DNA from: Phaseolus vulgaris | Lineage: Eukaryota > Streptophyta > Magnoliopsida > Fabales > Fabaceae | NCBI RefSeq assembly: GCF_000499845.2 | Contig: NC_023751.2 | Coordinates: 34,408,309-34,472,308, forward strand | Reading direction: 5' to 3' | DNA: 64,000 nt | In this document: positions 33,243-46,379 of the stretch, one piece after another | How positions within the stretch are numbered: the stretch's first letter is position 1 | Layout of the letters: every line of letters begins with the position of its first letter | Notes under the pieces: generated by a model | Database searches by the model: none | The model's input: the letters and a program-made list of their open reading frames with translations, nothing else | Told to the model about the DNA's origin: nothing | Translations under genes and position numbers: made by a program

Positions 33243-35370
33243 ATCTTATTTTATTATAATGTAATTTTATTTTACCAATAAATATGATAATATTATCTTA
33301 TCAAATAAAGATTTTCTACACATGCATATATAATCTCAAATGATGATGTTTTATTAGTTGTAGCAAGGAATGAAAGTTCTTAAAATAAATGATAGAGTTT
33401 AAGTATTCATAAGAAGTTTAGAACATAGAGAAGCATGTATAAATTAAAGTTTAATTGCATATCACATTTTTTTATTGTGAAAGTGATATCATACAAAGTT
33501 TGAATAAGTTATTCTAATCAATAGAATAGTAAAATAGGAGTAAAACTATAGGAAAAAATTAGAAATTATTCAAAATGGAAACTCAAACATAAATGGAAGC
33601 AAGTTTGTCCTCAAGTTTATTGAATAATGAGTTTATCATCGATTTTCTTATAATTATCACTCTTTCAATACTCACACAAAGTTAAATTTAATCAAACAAA
33701 CATTAATCAAATTTAATAAAATTTTAACAGTAAAACAATTACAATAAAAGTTGTTCTTACATACTCATAATTACCTACGAATTTGTGTTTGTAGGTAAAT
33801 TTGGACTTATCTATAAATTATTATGTATAGGTATATTTGAACTTATCTATGAATGATTATTTTTAGGTAAATATGAGTTATTTACGAATTTTTTTTATAT
33901 ATAATAATGAAATAATTTGGTGGAAAAATAAAATCCATACATAATTTTTATGAATTAAAACGAAAAATTGTTACATATAAATATTAATTATGAAATTTTT
34001 CGTACATACAAATTAAAATATGTAAACAATTACATACAAATTATAATTTATAAATAATTACATATGGATAAACTCATATTCATAAATAATTACATTAATT
34101 TTAATATTATTATTATTATTATTAATATTATTAATTATTATTAATGTTAATATTATTATTGTTATTACTCTAAATATTATTAATATTACTATTAATAATA
34201 TTAATATTATTATTTATATTATTAAAATTATTATTATTAATTTTATTATAATTATTATTGACATTTTTAATATATTATTAGTTATTATTAACATTATTAA
34301 TATATTGTATTATTATTAATAATATATTGTACATATTAATAATATATTGTACATATTAATAATAAGAAGAAAAAATCCTAAGAATAATTATAATAATAAT
34401 AATATTCATTATAAGAATAATAATAATTAAAATATGATTGAAATGTTTACATGGTATGGTGTAGGAGTTATTATTGTAAAAGATGTATTGATGTAGTAAA
34501 TTTTCATTGAATGATATATTTATTGTTTGTTGATTGTTTATATAAAGATAAAAAAAATGTCCACTGGAGTCATCATGAAATAAAGATATTATATAAGTTA
34601 TTTAGAAAAATAATTTATAGTGGGGTTGTAAAAACGTATAAAGGTTTAAAAAATGTTGTTCTCTCTCAATCCAAATTTTAAATAAACTATCAATTTTTAG
34701 GCCTAATCTAACCTTATATCCAACTAATGTACTATTTTGGTATGCTTTATAAAAATATAATTCTCTTTAAAATTAAAGTCACATTAATAAAACTAATTTT
34801 ATCTTTCTAGATTAAGTGATTTCGTACATAAGTTGTAACAAATGTATGTATTCTAATAAAATATTATTTCATTTTTTAAAATATAATTATAGTTCTTAAT
34901 AAATGGGATTAGAATTGCCTAATTTTAATTTAACACCTATTTTGGTAGCTCTCAGTTTTTAGTACTTATAAAACCTCATTGGACATTTCCATTACAAATC
35001 ATACATAAGATCATAAATTTAAGATTTAAGTTTTATAATTTAATATGATACTAAATTTAAGATCTTAGATTTTTTTTAAGTAACTATTATTTTCTATGAA
35101 TATTTTACAATAATAAATATTTTTGGGTTAAATTTTAAATAATATATTATTAAATGAGATTTTATAAGACTCTTGTATTGAAGTAAAAGTAAATATAAAT
35201 TTTTTAAAATAATGTAACAGATTAGAAATCACAAAAGTAAATTAAGACTTCAATGGACATGTTACTAGTTCAACTTCAACTTTTCGGATCCATAAGTGTT
35301 TTCTATATTTATAAAAATTGGAAGTTTTTTATTTATTTGAAATAAGCCTATAGATTATGTAATTCTTAAT
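33243..35370. other. AT-rich intergenic DNA with (ATT)n tract
   Basis: A degenerate ATT/AAT-rich tract spans 34090-34400. The stretch 33770-34080 repeats loosely 'tacgaatttgt..taggtaaatttgg'. No coding region seen. Confidence 0.55.
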
Positions 35371-35374
35371 ATAT

Positions 35375-35725
35375 CCAAATATTTCAGATTATATAATCCA
35401 GAACCTATTTTCATATCCAGAAAAGATTTTCAGATATTATATAATTTGGAAGTTAATTATGCATTTGAAAAAAGACTTCCTGATACATGATCCGGAAACT
35501 AATCTCATATTCAAAAAAGACTTTCAGATTATGTAATTTAGAAGCTAATCACACATATGAAAAAAGACTTCCAGATTATATAATCCAGAAGCTAATCCCA
35601 TGTATAGAAAAGACTTTCATTATGTAATCTAAAAGTTAATCACAAAAAGCTTCCGGATCACATAATTCGAAAACTAATTATGAATCTAGAAAAATACTTC
35701 TGGATTATATAATCCAGAATATTAA
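35375..35725. repeat. Palindrome-bearing tandem repeat, about 46-bp period, 8 units
   Basis: Eight diverged units starting near 35386, 35431, 35480, 35525, 35572, 35619, 35653 and 35700 have the pattern 'cttcnggattatataatccagaagctaatcacatatcnagaaaag'. The last unit has a perfect 22-bp palindrome at 35698-35719 centred on TATATA. Confidence 0.8.
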
Positions 35726-36580
35726 AGAAAGATATTTTTGAAATAAAATAAAAAAAACTTAGGAAAGTGGAACAAGGGAATTGCAAAGTCTCTTTGTCAT
35801 TGTAATTGAGTTACTAATTCAACTTTACTTACGAGCAATTCATCATTTTGGACTAACTAATTTGGGTAAACCCAGTCAGTTCCAATTGCACTTGTGTTCA
35901 TGTCTTGATTCAGTGCCTAAACTTTGTTTCTTATGCACTGCTTCAACTCTTCTGATACTGCTAATATCCGACCTTTATCTTTAAGAGCTTTTTCAACCTT
36001 CCTTAAGCTGTATATATCTTTGAAGGCAAACTAGAAATAACAGTTGAACAGTAATAGAAAGCCATGTGAATAGCATTTTTCCATGAAAGCTATTCATGTG
36101 CTATTTTCTAAACGGTATGGTTATAATAATGCTATATAAAATTGCCAATCAGATCACATAACATATATAGTTTTTCTCTCATTGTTGACGCATGCAAGTT
36201 CATTATTTATGAAAAACATCTGATCTGAACCTAGAAGTTGCAAGTATGAATGCTTAAAAAACAAAAAGAAAAAGAGTAGATTCATCTTTATGCCCAATTT
36301 GAACAGCTATATAATTTACATTACTTATGAGCTTCGACAAAACAATTGCTACCTGACTAACAGAAGCTACATTTACTCTCTCTGGATTAAAGAAAACAAC
36401 TGGAATAGATGGCATGAAAATTAGAGGTCTAGGGTTGTATAAATAGCCCAAGATAAGGTGCCAATTAGCACTCGTTCTAACATCTGATCGCGCCCATAAG
36501 GAGATCAGATAGCAAAAACATAGATTAATTAAGCAAATTAAAAAGAAACACCACCTCCGCAACCACCCCTTTAAAGAAAC
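35726..36580. other. Region downstream of BRXL4, probably including its 3' UTR
   Basis: No recognised gene. The part nearest 36580 should be the BRXL4 3' UTR; its end cannot be placed with confidence. Confidence 0.4.
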
Positions 36581-39500
36581 TCACAAGTACTGTTCATGTA
36601 TTCTGGCACGGTTCTCTTCCCACCACAGTCTGGCATACATCTCCCCAAACTTTTCTCGACTGCAACAGACAACAAAAAATATATAAATTTCATACAGTTC
36701 TACCTCAGAATACAGCCACAGAAATAAACTCAAATAAATCCCCATTCGAAGATTTATTATAACATGCTTATGATATTGAGGAATGACTTTTAGTAATAGA
36801 CAAATCAGAGTACAAAACATATAAAGCATCAGTAATTTGAACTTAGAAGCCTGAATCAACTATGCTCCTTTCATAACCCGGACAAGTTGTAGATACAATT
36901 TCGAAACACATATATTAAGGAAATAATAATTATCAAATTATATGTAATTATCGTATGTAATATTATATCTAAATATATACAATTAATTTAATAATGATAG
37001 AATTTCATTATTAGTATCCTGTTAGAAATTTCTATATATTTTCTATGCATGAAGTTATGTAACCATACACACATAAGATGATAATAAACATTTTTCTTCT
37101 TATTTTTTTATCATTTTTTTATAACATATAAAAGTTGGGTGAAGCTAGCATACCTGAACCTTACTCGTTTGAGCTCCCTCTTGCCACCTGGGAGAGCTCT
37201 GATGGTAATGTAAACCCCAGGTTCATCCTGCTCAACCCATTCAGCGTCCAGGTCACTGGCATTACTGATTGATAGATCGCCAGAGCGATCAGCCTCTTCT
37301 CTAGATGAGCTACTTCTAATAGAAGCATCAGCATCCATTGATGAGATATCTGTCTTGGCAGCAGCACTAATGGTGGACACCTTCGGGGTTGAGTTCACAC
37401 CACTTGGATCATAGTAATGCCGGGATTGCATTGACTGCTGATCAAACGAATCAGAGGATGAGTACCCAATTGCCACCCCTCCTCCTCCTCCTCCTCCTCC
37501 ACGGAATAAATTACAAGGTGGCCTTTCCCTGCTCAGTGGAGGTGTCACAGGGATCTCTTCTATTGATTCACGCTTCGAACTCTGCGTTCAACCCACACAC
37601 CAAAACAAATCAAAAACACTAAAAATATGGTCAAAATTTTCACCTTGGTAAACTACGAAAAAATGGGGACAAGGATTGCAAAACATATGACTAGCTGCAA
37701 CAGGGACACAGTATGTCATACAGCAATTCAACAAAATAAACAAGCATGACATATGATACAAGATAGAAAACTATCTTTAGACACTCCCACAATTAAAACA
37801 CCCCTCTTGCATCATTCAGTTTTTCTACTCTTTTTTATTACATCATTTCACTCATCTACAGTATACTCTGGTTTTCATATAACATTTTTCTATAAGTATA
37901 ACAAATAGTTTTTTTCTCAATAGCTTTATATTCTCATTTTTCAAAATTATACGTACCGGAATTTTCATATTTACAACTTATTTTATATTTCTCTCTTTTA
38001 TTTTATTATTATCTCTCTCCTCATAAAGTGTTGTGGAAAAATAATAGATGTACTTACTTTTATGACTTAAAATTATCTTGAATGTTTAAAAGAATATTTT
38101 CTTTGTTCTTTTCAAGTGAAGAAACTATTAATAGGCCCCGACAAAAGCGAGCATTGCTATTTGCACCACTGCCACCGCAAGTCTGCACGTACAATCCAAA
38201 TTATCAAACAGGTCACAGCGCATGACGACTAGTTTTATACCTACAGTATAGTCTACGGATATGAGCAGTAATGATTCTGATTTGTAACCCAAGTGATTAA
38301 AGTTCTTGCACATGCAAATACGTCAGAAATTAAAATTGTACAAACTTTTAAAGGAAAAAACTATTTTGACACCCTATATTTTCTCTTATATCTATTTAAT
38401 AATTATATGATAATAAAATATTAAATTAATTTATATTTAATTAAATTATTAAATAAAAATAGTTGTTAGATGGAACTATAAATTTTAAAAGAATACCAAT
38501 ATTACGAAGTGCACTTTAAGCCTAATTCAATCCCATAAAATTGGTTCATGGAGTGAGGTTTGCACCCACTTATATAAAATAGATTGTCCTTATCTCTAGT
38601 CGATTAACACACCCCCTCACGCTGAGAATGACAACTCGTGCGTGGAATAACATATTATGGGTGGTCTGATAACGATAGCGGATGTCTTGATAAACCCCAC
38701 AAACACTCGTTAAGATAGGATCAAAATGACTCTAATATCATTTTTTTATAACCAAAGGATTATCTCCCAACCCTTAATGCTTTGTTTGGGTATAAGTTAT
38801 AAAAGAAAACAGTCTGCAGACGATTACAAAACGATGCACAATATGTGTAGGATCAATAAATTCAAACATTACCTCGTCTTCAGACCTTGGTGGAGTTGGA
38901 AGAGGAAAAGCTTGGCGGTTAAGCCTTTGAACATTGTAAAGTTCCATGACCTTGTCGTAGTTCTCTGCCCACCATCTTTGAGCTTGCCATTTGTTAAATA
39001 CATCGCGACTATACATAAAAAATAAACCATAATTCAGAATGGACCATTATGATACGTAGCATCAGAATTTTGGAAATTAACAATGCAATCTTAATCTAAA
39101 AATAATGAAAAAACATTGAGAGTTGAATCATTCTTAATTTCTCTTGCATTGTCAACTTTTTTCGTTTTTTTGGTCGATGTTACTCATAAACTATGCTTTG
39201 TTCCATGTGCATCAATGCATGGAATGCCCCTTGAGACTCTATGGTCGAAACATACAACTGGTCGCAATTTGCTGCTATATATGATGATTTTGTTGTTTTG
39301 TTGACCAAATATTTAATTGACCCAGTGGTGTATGACACTGTTCTCAATCATGTTAGGTTACTCGAGTAGATGCTTTTTGACAAAGAATTCTCCGATGAAT
39401 AATTAAAAGCAAACCCAATCATTCGGTGAGGAAAATAAAGTCGTTCCAAGGCCAAGATTGACCTTCCAGTGAAGTTGTCTAAGCAATCGAAAGCAGGTGG

Positions 39501-42375
39501 GTCCAAACTTTAGTCTCAACTACATCACTAATCGCACCAAACAAAGAAGTTATTTAAATGTTTTAGCATGTTTAAATAACTAAAGTCCAAAGCATGTTCT
39601 TAAATTTCTTAGCTAAAATCCGTGGGGTAAAAAGAGAAAGAGAACATCATTCATACATTGACCCACCCACCAGCACCCCTATGGCCTTCTTATTGGTTGA
39701 TACTGCACCTCAAGTCACCAAGTAGGACGTAAGATTACACCCATACTATTTGATGCTTTTATTTCACGATGAGATAAAAGACAAAAATAGGAAGTTTGGC
39801 AAAAAACAGGACAACACTATAAGCTATGCTATCTATCTAGTATCTATATCTACAACTTTACTAGGTCCCCACCTAGCAGATGTTCACATTTTGTCTTGTA
39901 TATAGTTATGGACTGAAAGAAGATGTGGGAGCATTCCCCAGCAAATTGCAGATCAAAAGACAACAACTATTATAGGAGAGAGAGAAGACAAAGTTACGGA
40001 GAATCAAGCGTGAAGAATAGATATTGTTGGTCGTGAAAATATGTAAAAAACTTGGCATCATATACTACAATTTATATTCCATCTTTCAGTTTTATTTCTT
40101 TTGTATTCATATCTTAAAAATAGACACTAAAATTTAAAAATATTTTTACCTTTTTTTATCTTTGTCAATTTCCTGAAAATAATGCGTAAGAGCTCCCTCC
40201 GACCAAACGACAAGACCCAGTTTTAAAGGTTCCCAAGACAATTAACACTGACCCACATCCACTCTCAAGCCACAATAAGTTTTACTTTTGGACCCACTTT
40301 AAGGATTGCTTTTGGCAAAGGCGTGAAATAACAGGGGAAGATGGACCCACCAAATATGCAGAGAACGATTCATTCAATTTAATCACTCATGGCGTTGAAA
40401 AAACTGGAGATTTAGATGCTGCCACACACTAATCACATATGGAAGAGATGAGTGAGTATAATCAATAATAATGATAGAAATAAATAAATTGGATTTTAAG
40501 TCTAACTCAATCCTATAAAATTAATTCAATCCTATAAAATTAATTCATGTGATTGAGGTTTGTACCCATTTATATAAAATAAAATGCTTTAATTTTTAGT
40601 TAACGTGGAATCTCCAACAGTGTCAAACTAATTACCTGTTTCAATTCAAGTCTAACCAAAACAAAATAGACAAAGGGTTTGACTGTCGTCTGTCTCTGGT
40701 TATAAAATTTTGATGCTTTGAAATAAATACTCTTAAATGTTTTTGGAGGATCATCATCAACCTCATACAAAACTCTCATACTTAACCAACATTTCTAGAG
40801 ATTAGAACGTAAATTTGCTTCTATCATCATTAGCAACTTTGACTGCCCAACACACATGATTTTAAGTTTAGGTCAAATCTAAATTGTACATTTTAAAAGA
40901 AAATACTTAAAATTACTAAAATTTATTGAGGGGGATTTTCTTATAATATTATATTTTTTGTGCAAACTTTTTTTTATTTAAAATACTTTCTATCTATTTG
41001 ATCAATGTTATCGCAGCATGCATAAATTTTAAGAAACTAAATTCAGTCTATTTTGTTGGGGAAAAAAATAGATCATTATTACATCCACATTCAAATAAAA
41101 ACTGATAATCAGTTGCATATTGTTGATAAAAATTCATATACAAAATATATGAATTCCGGTATTTCCTATTAATTTTCTCCTCTTTTATGGAAAATCCTAT
41201 TTATCTCTAAACACTAAATATATGTCAAACTACATTATATTTGGCCAAACTGAATCAGGTGTTCAAAATAAAATAAACTAATTAATTTCTTTAAAACAAG
41301 CTTACTTCTAAAGTGAATAAAAGAACCCTTAATTTAACTTAATTAGATACGCTTTTTTAGCTTTGGTTTCACTTCAAAATTGAAGTGAGTTTACATGTTT
41401 TCTCAACTCCATTAAATAATTATATAAAAAGGTAAAATAAAATAAAACTAACCACCATCCTTATTAATTTTTCATTTTTGCTATAAACAAAACAACACAG
41501 AGAAACCGAAGGCACTAATCCCAAAAAAGACATTTTCATGCACCCATACATAAGAACTGGAGTATATAAAACAAAGCAATGTAAACAAAAAAAAATTGTG
41601 TAGTTTTATTATAGTTTGGTATTTGTTAAACTTGGTTGGTGTACTTTCAAATCAATAAATCTACTCTCTTGTTTAAGTTTACTAGGATCAAAATCATAAT
41701 TAGATGTGATTAAGTTTACATCTAAACATAAACTAAATTAAGTTTTCACAACAACATAAAAAATAGAATCAACATTTTCTTATGTTTAAAATATAATATA
41801 AACGTTTAATAATTTTTAACAAAATACGTATTAATTGGATTAAATCAAAGCATTAATTAACATTAGTATGCATGAGATAGTGCTTAGGAGAATGGACCAA
41901 CCTAAACGGCATCCAAATCAGCAAAACGACTCGGAGTGAGAGCGAAAGTGAGAGAGATGAGTATTGCGTACCTGAACCGAATCCGTTTGAGGTGGTTCCC
42001 GCCACGCGGAAGCGACACGAACGTGATCAGAACCCCGGGCTCCACCTGCGCCACCCACTCCTTCGGCTCCGCCTCCTCTTCCAGCACCACCATCGTCCTC
42101 CTCCCGCTGGAGCTCGGCGTCCCCTCGCCGCTCGATATCCCCTTCAGCCGCGCCTCCATCTCCTTCCCCCACCGCCGCCGAGACGACTCCGAATCGGACT
42201 CGCCGCCGCGACTCAGCCGACTCTGCGAGGGCGCGCACGGACCGCACTGCTTGTACGACCCCGACGCCTTCAGCGCCATCTCCTTCAGCTGACATGTCAG
42301 CGATTTGGCGCCGCGCGAACTCGGATCGTCGGTGGCCGAGTCGGGTTTCTTGGGCCGTGCTATGCACGTGAGCAT
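36581..42375 (-). CDS. BRXL4: BREVIS RADIX-like protein (BRXL4-like), 4 exons, 348 aa
   Basis: Exons on the minus strand are 42375-41972, 39008-38873, 37581-37154 and 36659-36581; all introns are GT-AG and the phases join to 348 codons plus TGA. The product has the conserved N-terminus MLTCIAR (C4 is a likely palmitoylation site), a KSLTCQLKEMALKASG block at 24-39, a first BRX domain at about 105-162 (EWVAQVEPGVLITF ... KWQAQRWWAENYDKVMELYNV), a Ser-rich linker with a Gly8 run, and a second BRX domain at about 294-348 (EWVEQDEPGVYITI ... WWEENRARIHEQYL). BRX proteins are plasma-membrane and nuclear regulators of root, vascular and gravitropic growth and interact through the BRX domains. The KEMEARLKGISSGE segment and the PLPTPPRSEDE linker point to BRXL4 rather than BRX itself. 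Exon 1 is strikingly GC-rich. Confidence 0.94.
37477..37501 (-). repeat. (CCT)n / Gly-run microsatellite in BRXL4 exon 3
   Basis: A GGA-type triplet run on the coding strand, giving eight Gly residues in the linker between the two BRX domains; length variation would change only linker length. Confidence 0.9.
38505..38745 (-). repeat. Family-A LTR-like repeat, copy 2, in BRXL4 intron 2
   Basis: Has 'ctttaagcctaattcaatcccataaaa' and 'gtttgcacccacttatata', then continues with 'aacacaccccctcacgctgag' and 'gactctaatatca' phrases not present in the other three copies, so it probably keeps part of the interior of the element. Confidence 0.65.
39009..41971 (-). other. Intron 1 of BRXL4, 2,963 nt
   Basis: Bounded by GTACGC at 41971 and ATGTATAG at 39009. 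Contains family-A copy 3 and otherwise AT-rich DNA with no coding region. Confidence 0.85.
40489..40619 (-). repeat. Family-A LTR-like repeat, copy 3, in BRXL4 intron 1
   Basis: Contains a direct 18-bp duplication of 'tcaatcctataaaattaa', then 'ggtttgtacccatttatata' and the 'tctccaaca' end. Confidence 0.7.
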
Positions 42376-43594
42376 TTTTTTTATGGAGTTTGCGAAATGA
42401 GTGTGGAAGTGGAAGAGTTACGTTGTTGAGGAACCGTTATCTGAGAAATTCTCCGAACGCGACACCGAAAGAAGAAAAGGTTTAGGGTGTGTTTGGATTG
42501 CGCGTTTGTTTTAGTTACTTTTTGGTGTTTGGTTTTGTAACTTTAGTTCACGACTTTTGAACGTGGAGTGAGAGAGAAGAGAGAAGAGGAATCTGCTTTT
42601 TTGTTAGGACTTGGGATTCTTACACACTCTCTCCTTCCTTTTCTTTTATAACATAATATTTTGTTTGTTTTAGCTTTCATAAATTCCAACCTCAATCCTC
42701 ATTCATATTCACTCTAAACTTTCATAAACCACCTTCTACTTACATTCTCGGATTTTTTTGTAATGAATAATGATACATTGAAAATTCATAATATTTTTTT
42801 TATATAAAATCACATTATAACTCTTAATATTATTATTTTAATATTTTTTTATATTATTTTATTTTAAATATATTTATTTATTTTTAAACTCATTACATAA
42901 GAATGGTATATTATCATTTTCCTTTTTTAATTAGTATAGGTAATTTTTTTCTTCTTTTTTACTAAAATAGGGTTGGGAGATTGGGAAAGTTTTATCAATA
43001 TGTCACAATTTTTACACTAAGAAAAAGTGAAATTTTGTTAAGTGATACAATTTATATGTAATCATCTTAAATTAAAGTCTTGTCATTTTTGTCACAAGTT
43101 TTTCTCAATGAAATTGTAACTTCATAATCTTTTTAAAAATGATCTCATTTTAGTAATAAGGGGCAAAAATGGTCTCATGGTAGTTAGAAGACCTACATAG
43201 TTTCTCATATATTTTGATGTGTGCTATATCTTCAAATTTATTCAAATAATATTTTTAAGTTTAATTACTGAATTGAGGTATTATTTGTTTTAGTATCTCG
43301 TGATTTTTTGTTTTAGACAGATAAAAATAATTGAGGAAAATATTGACTCTTAAAAACAATATAAATTAAAATATATTAATATAATATTTATAAATTTCAT
43401 TAGTTAAATAGGTTAGTTTATTATCAAGAACATAATGGGTATGGTAGAGTATAGGCTTGAAATTGAAATTTTGTAGGGAAATACTTCTTAGTTTAATGAT
43501 AAAAAAAAATAACAATTGAATATTATTTTTTTTAGTGAGATCTAGAAAATTTTATGCAAATTTGATCATATGGTATTGTTTTGATATTTCAATA

Positions 43595-43875
43595 TAGTAT
43601 TATATCTCTTAGGAGTCGAAATCAATGATCGTTTATATACGCTTGCATCTTTAAAATCACTGAGACGTTTTTAAGGACAAAATTGGGATGAAACTCAAAA
43701 GCAGACTATACCTCAGATGCAATAATTGACCCTAGCGATGTTATCTTAACGGAATACTTGAGATTGAAACATTGATATCGTCTGTGAAGATCGAAAACTC
43801 ATTCCCTTAGCACTCAACTATGAAGTTTGTTAACGATCTTATCTCAACGGAGAACTTGTGATCGAAACACATATA
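43595..43875 (-). repeat. Family-B repeat, copy 3
   Basis: Shares on the minus strand 'gataacatcgctagggtcaa', 'ttttgtccttaaaaacgtct' and 'gtatataaac' with copies 1 and 2. Only one end is clear. Confidence 0.6.
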
Positions 43876-44275
43876 ATCACTTAATTTGTTAAACTCATGC
43901 TTTGCATCAACTAATTAAAATATAAAAATGCAAATTTGTTTTTAAAAATAAAAATATAATTAAATAAAATAAAAAACAAAACTAAACGAAGTGAAATTAA
44001 GAACCAAGGAAAACAGATTAATTTTCTTTATTCCAATTAAATGATGAATTGTCACCAATTAAATTAGTTAATATTGTCTTAATTAGGTAAATTTCATTTA
44101 ACAAATAGTTAAATAGTTTTTTTTTAAAGCTAGTAACTATTAGACTTGAATCTTATCAATTAAAAATCGAATTGAAACAATTTGTAATATAATAGAAAAT
44201 GAATTTAACCCATTCATAATCTAACCTCAAATTGATTATGAAATCATTGCAAATAATTAATCCTCAAATACTTAC

Positions 44276-44355
44276 ACACTCAAGTCATGAATTATAATTC
44301 TAAAAATGTTTTACTACACTCAAGTCATGAATTATAATTCTAAAAATGTTTTATT
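44276..44355. repeat. 40-bp exact tandem duplication
   Basis: The unit starting 'acactcaagtcatgaattat' at 44276 is repeated at 44316 with one change near its end (ctac/ttac). Confidence 0.9.
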
Positions 44356-45119
44356 ACAAGGAGACATTTATTTAATATTTTGGTATTTTAATCATAGATC
44401 ATCCTGAAAATCTATAATCTTATCTTATTAACAAGACTTTGTTCCTTCCACCTACAACCCTCCATTTTCAAGAAATAAAAGTTTCCTTTCTTTAAAAAAT
44501 TTCCCCTGGTTTTATAGATGATAATCAGTTTGACTCAATCTAACAACTTAACATTGTTGTGAAGAAGTAGTGTTATATAAACACAACTTTAGCCTCATAT
44601 TTAACCCCTCAAGTGAAGTTGTGTTTGCCTATGTTGGTAGCAAAGTAGTGTGACACTAACGATGTTTGGTCTTTGTGGAATTGGTTTTCGTCATGATATG
44701 GGTAAGAAAATCCACAATCATGTTGTTAATGTGACTTGGGATTTAATTTGGAACTAAAAAATGCACTTGTGAGCATATATTTTAAATGTGAGAACATGAG
44801 TGTTGTGCGGAAGATATTCATGATATGGTTGTAGATATAGTTACATGAAATACTTTAATCTCTAATCTCTGAAAAATCTTAAACATGGAGACAAGGGAGA
44901 CAAAGCATTGGAAGTATATATGAAAATGTGAAAGGAGAACATAAATTTTAAGTCATACAATTGATTTTCAAAGAGCGACTAGTCTATGTTTATGTGAATA
45001 GATTTATAACATCCTGAAATATTTCCTTTATTTTTTGTTGATAAAAGTTATAATCCCACTTAAAGAATCAAATATGAAATTGAAATCATTTTTATATAAC
45101 ATAAATTCTTTTCAAATAA

Positions 45120-45223
45120 AGTTGTATACTCAACCCCATAAAACCGGCTCATAGGGTTGAGGTTTGCACCCACTTATATACAATGAAATACTCTAATCTC
45201 TAGTCGATATGGGATCTCCAACA
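45120..45223 (-). repeat. Family-A LTR-like repeat, copy 4
   Basis: 'actcaaccccataaaaccgg', 'ggtttgcacccacttatata', 'tctagtcgatatgggatctc' and the CCAACA end. This is the best preserved copy of the family. Confidence 0.75.
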
Positions 45224-46379
45224 CCTATAAACATGATTTTTTTTTTAAATTTGTTTATTTCAATAATATTGAATTAAAAAATACTCTATTTTTGTAAATT
45301 TTTCAACTTAAAAAGACCAAAATAACGTTAATTAAAAAACTATTGGTGCAGAAAAATGTCAGGTTAAAATCTATTAAGGACACCTGATATGCAATTCTTA
45401 TTAATTTCTACTTTAAAAAATATATATAGATTTAGATTAAAAAAACACAATTTAAGGATTATGTTTAAATTTATATTACGCAATCTTTTATAATAATAAA
45501 TTTCCATCCATTCTCGTGATAAGTAAAAAGTTATTATAACATAAATAATATCTTATAAGTGGTCTTATAAGATTCTATTTGAAAAACCTAGTTATAAACT
45601 ACCTAGTATATAATATATTATTTTTTAATTTATAAGTTCTGAACTAATAAGTTAATTTATTATTCGGTAAGTAAATTGATAAAGTAGTTGGAAAATATAA
45701 ATTACATAAAAATATAATTGCACATTTTTTATTATATAAATTTAATTCGTGTTTCTAAGTAAAAATATATTATTATTCATTTATAATTTTTCTTTAAAAT
45801 AATTAAATTTAATTAAAAATTACTATTTTTATTTATTTTCTAAAAAATGTATATTTTTCATTTGAACTAGTATTTTATTTAAATAAGTTGATCTAATTAG
45901 CATTAACTAAATTTAGTTTTGAATTTTTTTAAAATTAAAATTTTTATCTCTTAATTTAGACTACTCTTATATTATATTGAATTTCTTTTTTACAATTTTT
46001 ATTATGTGTAATCTTCATATAATAAAACATTTTTGTTACTTGAATATACATTTTTTTTAAAAAAAAACTAATTTAAATTATATAAAAAATTAAAAGATAA
46101 TCGACAAACATTAAAATAGTACAATAAATATCTATGTATGTGAGATTAAAATAGGTAAGGACTTTGTAAATTATAATTTTTTTAATAAATTACTTTTTGA
46201 ACTATTTACTAAACAAATGTATATTTATCTACATAGTTTATAAGCTACTAAAATTAAGTGGTATTAACTTATTATTAATGAGGAAGACACATTAAAATAT
46301 TTTATTCAATTGAAATATTAGTATATCGGTTAAGACCGGACGAATCATGACACCATTGGAGGTCGTCTTATGCATAAAG

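Larger units (their letters stand above)
42376..46374. other. Intergenic DNA upstream of BRXL4
   Basis: The first 100 bp should hold the BRXL4 leader. Further out are a family-B copy, a 40-bp duplication and a family-A copy, and AT-rich DNA. No other gene seen. Confidence 0.5.

Noticed and set aside
34090..34400. Possible origin or matrix attachment region
   Set aside because: Extreme AT content and ATT repeats are common here and give no specific evidence.
35781..35984. 67-codon plus frame downstream of BRXL4
   Set aside because: Hydrophobic but without any recognised motif, start context or conservation evidence.
41918..42429. Three overlapping frames of 118-149 codons on both strands
   Set aside because: Shadows of GC-rich BRXL4 exon 1; only the frame with conserved BRX motifs is real.
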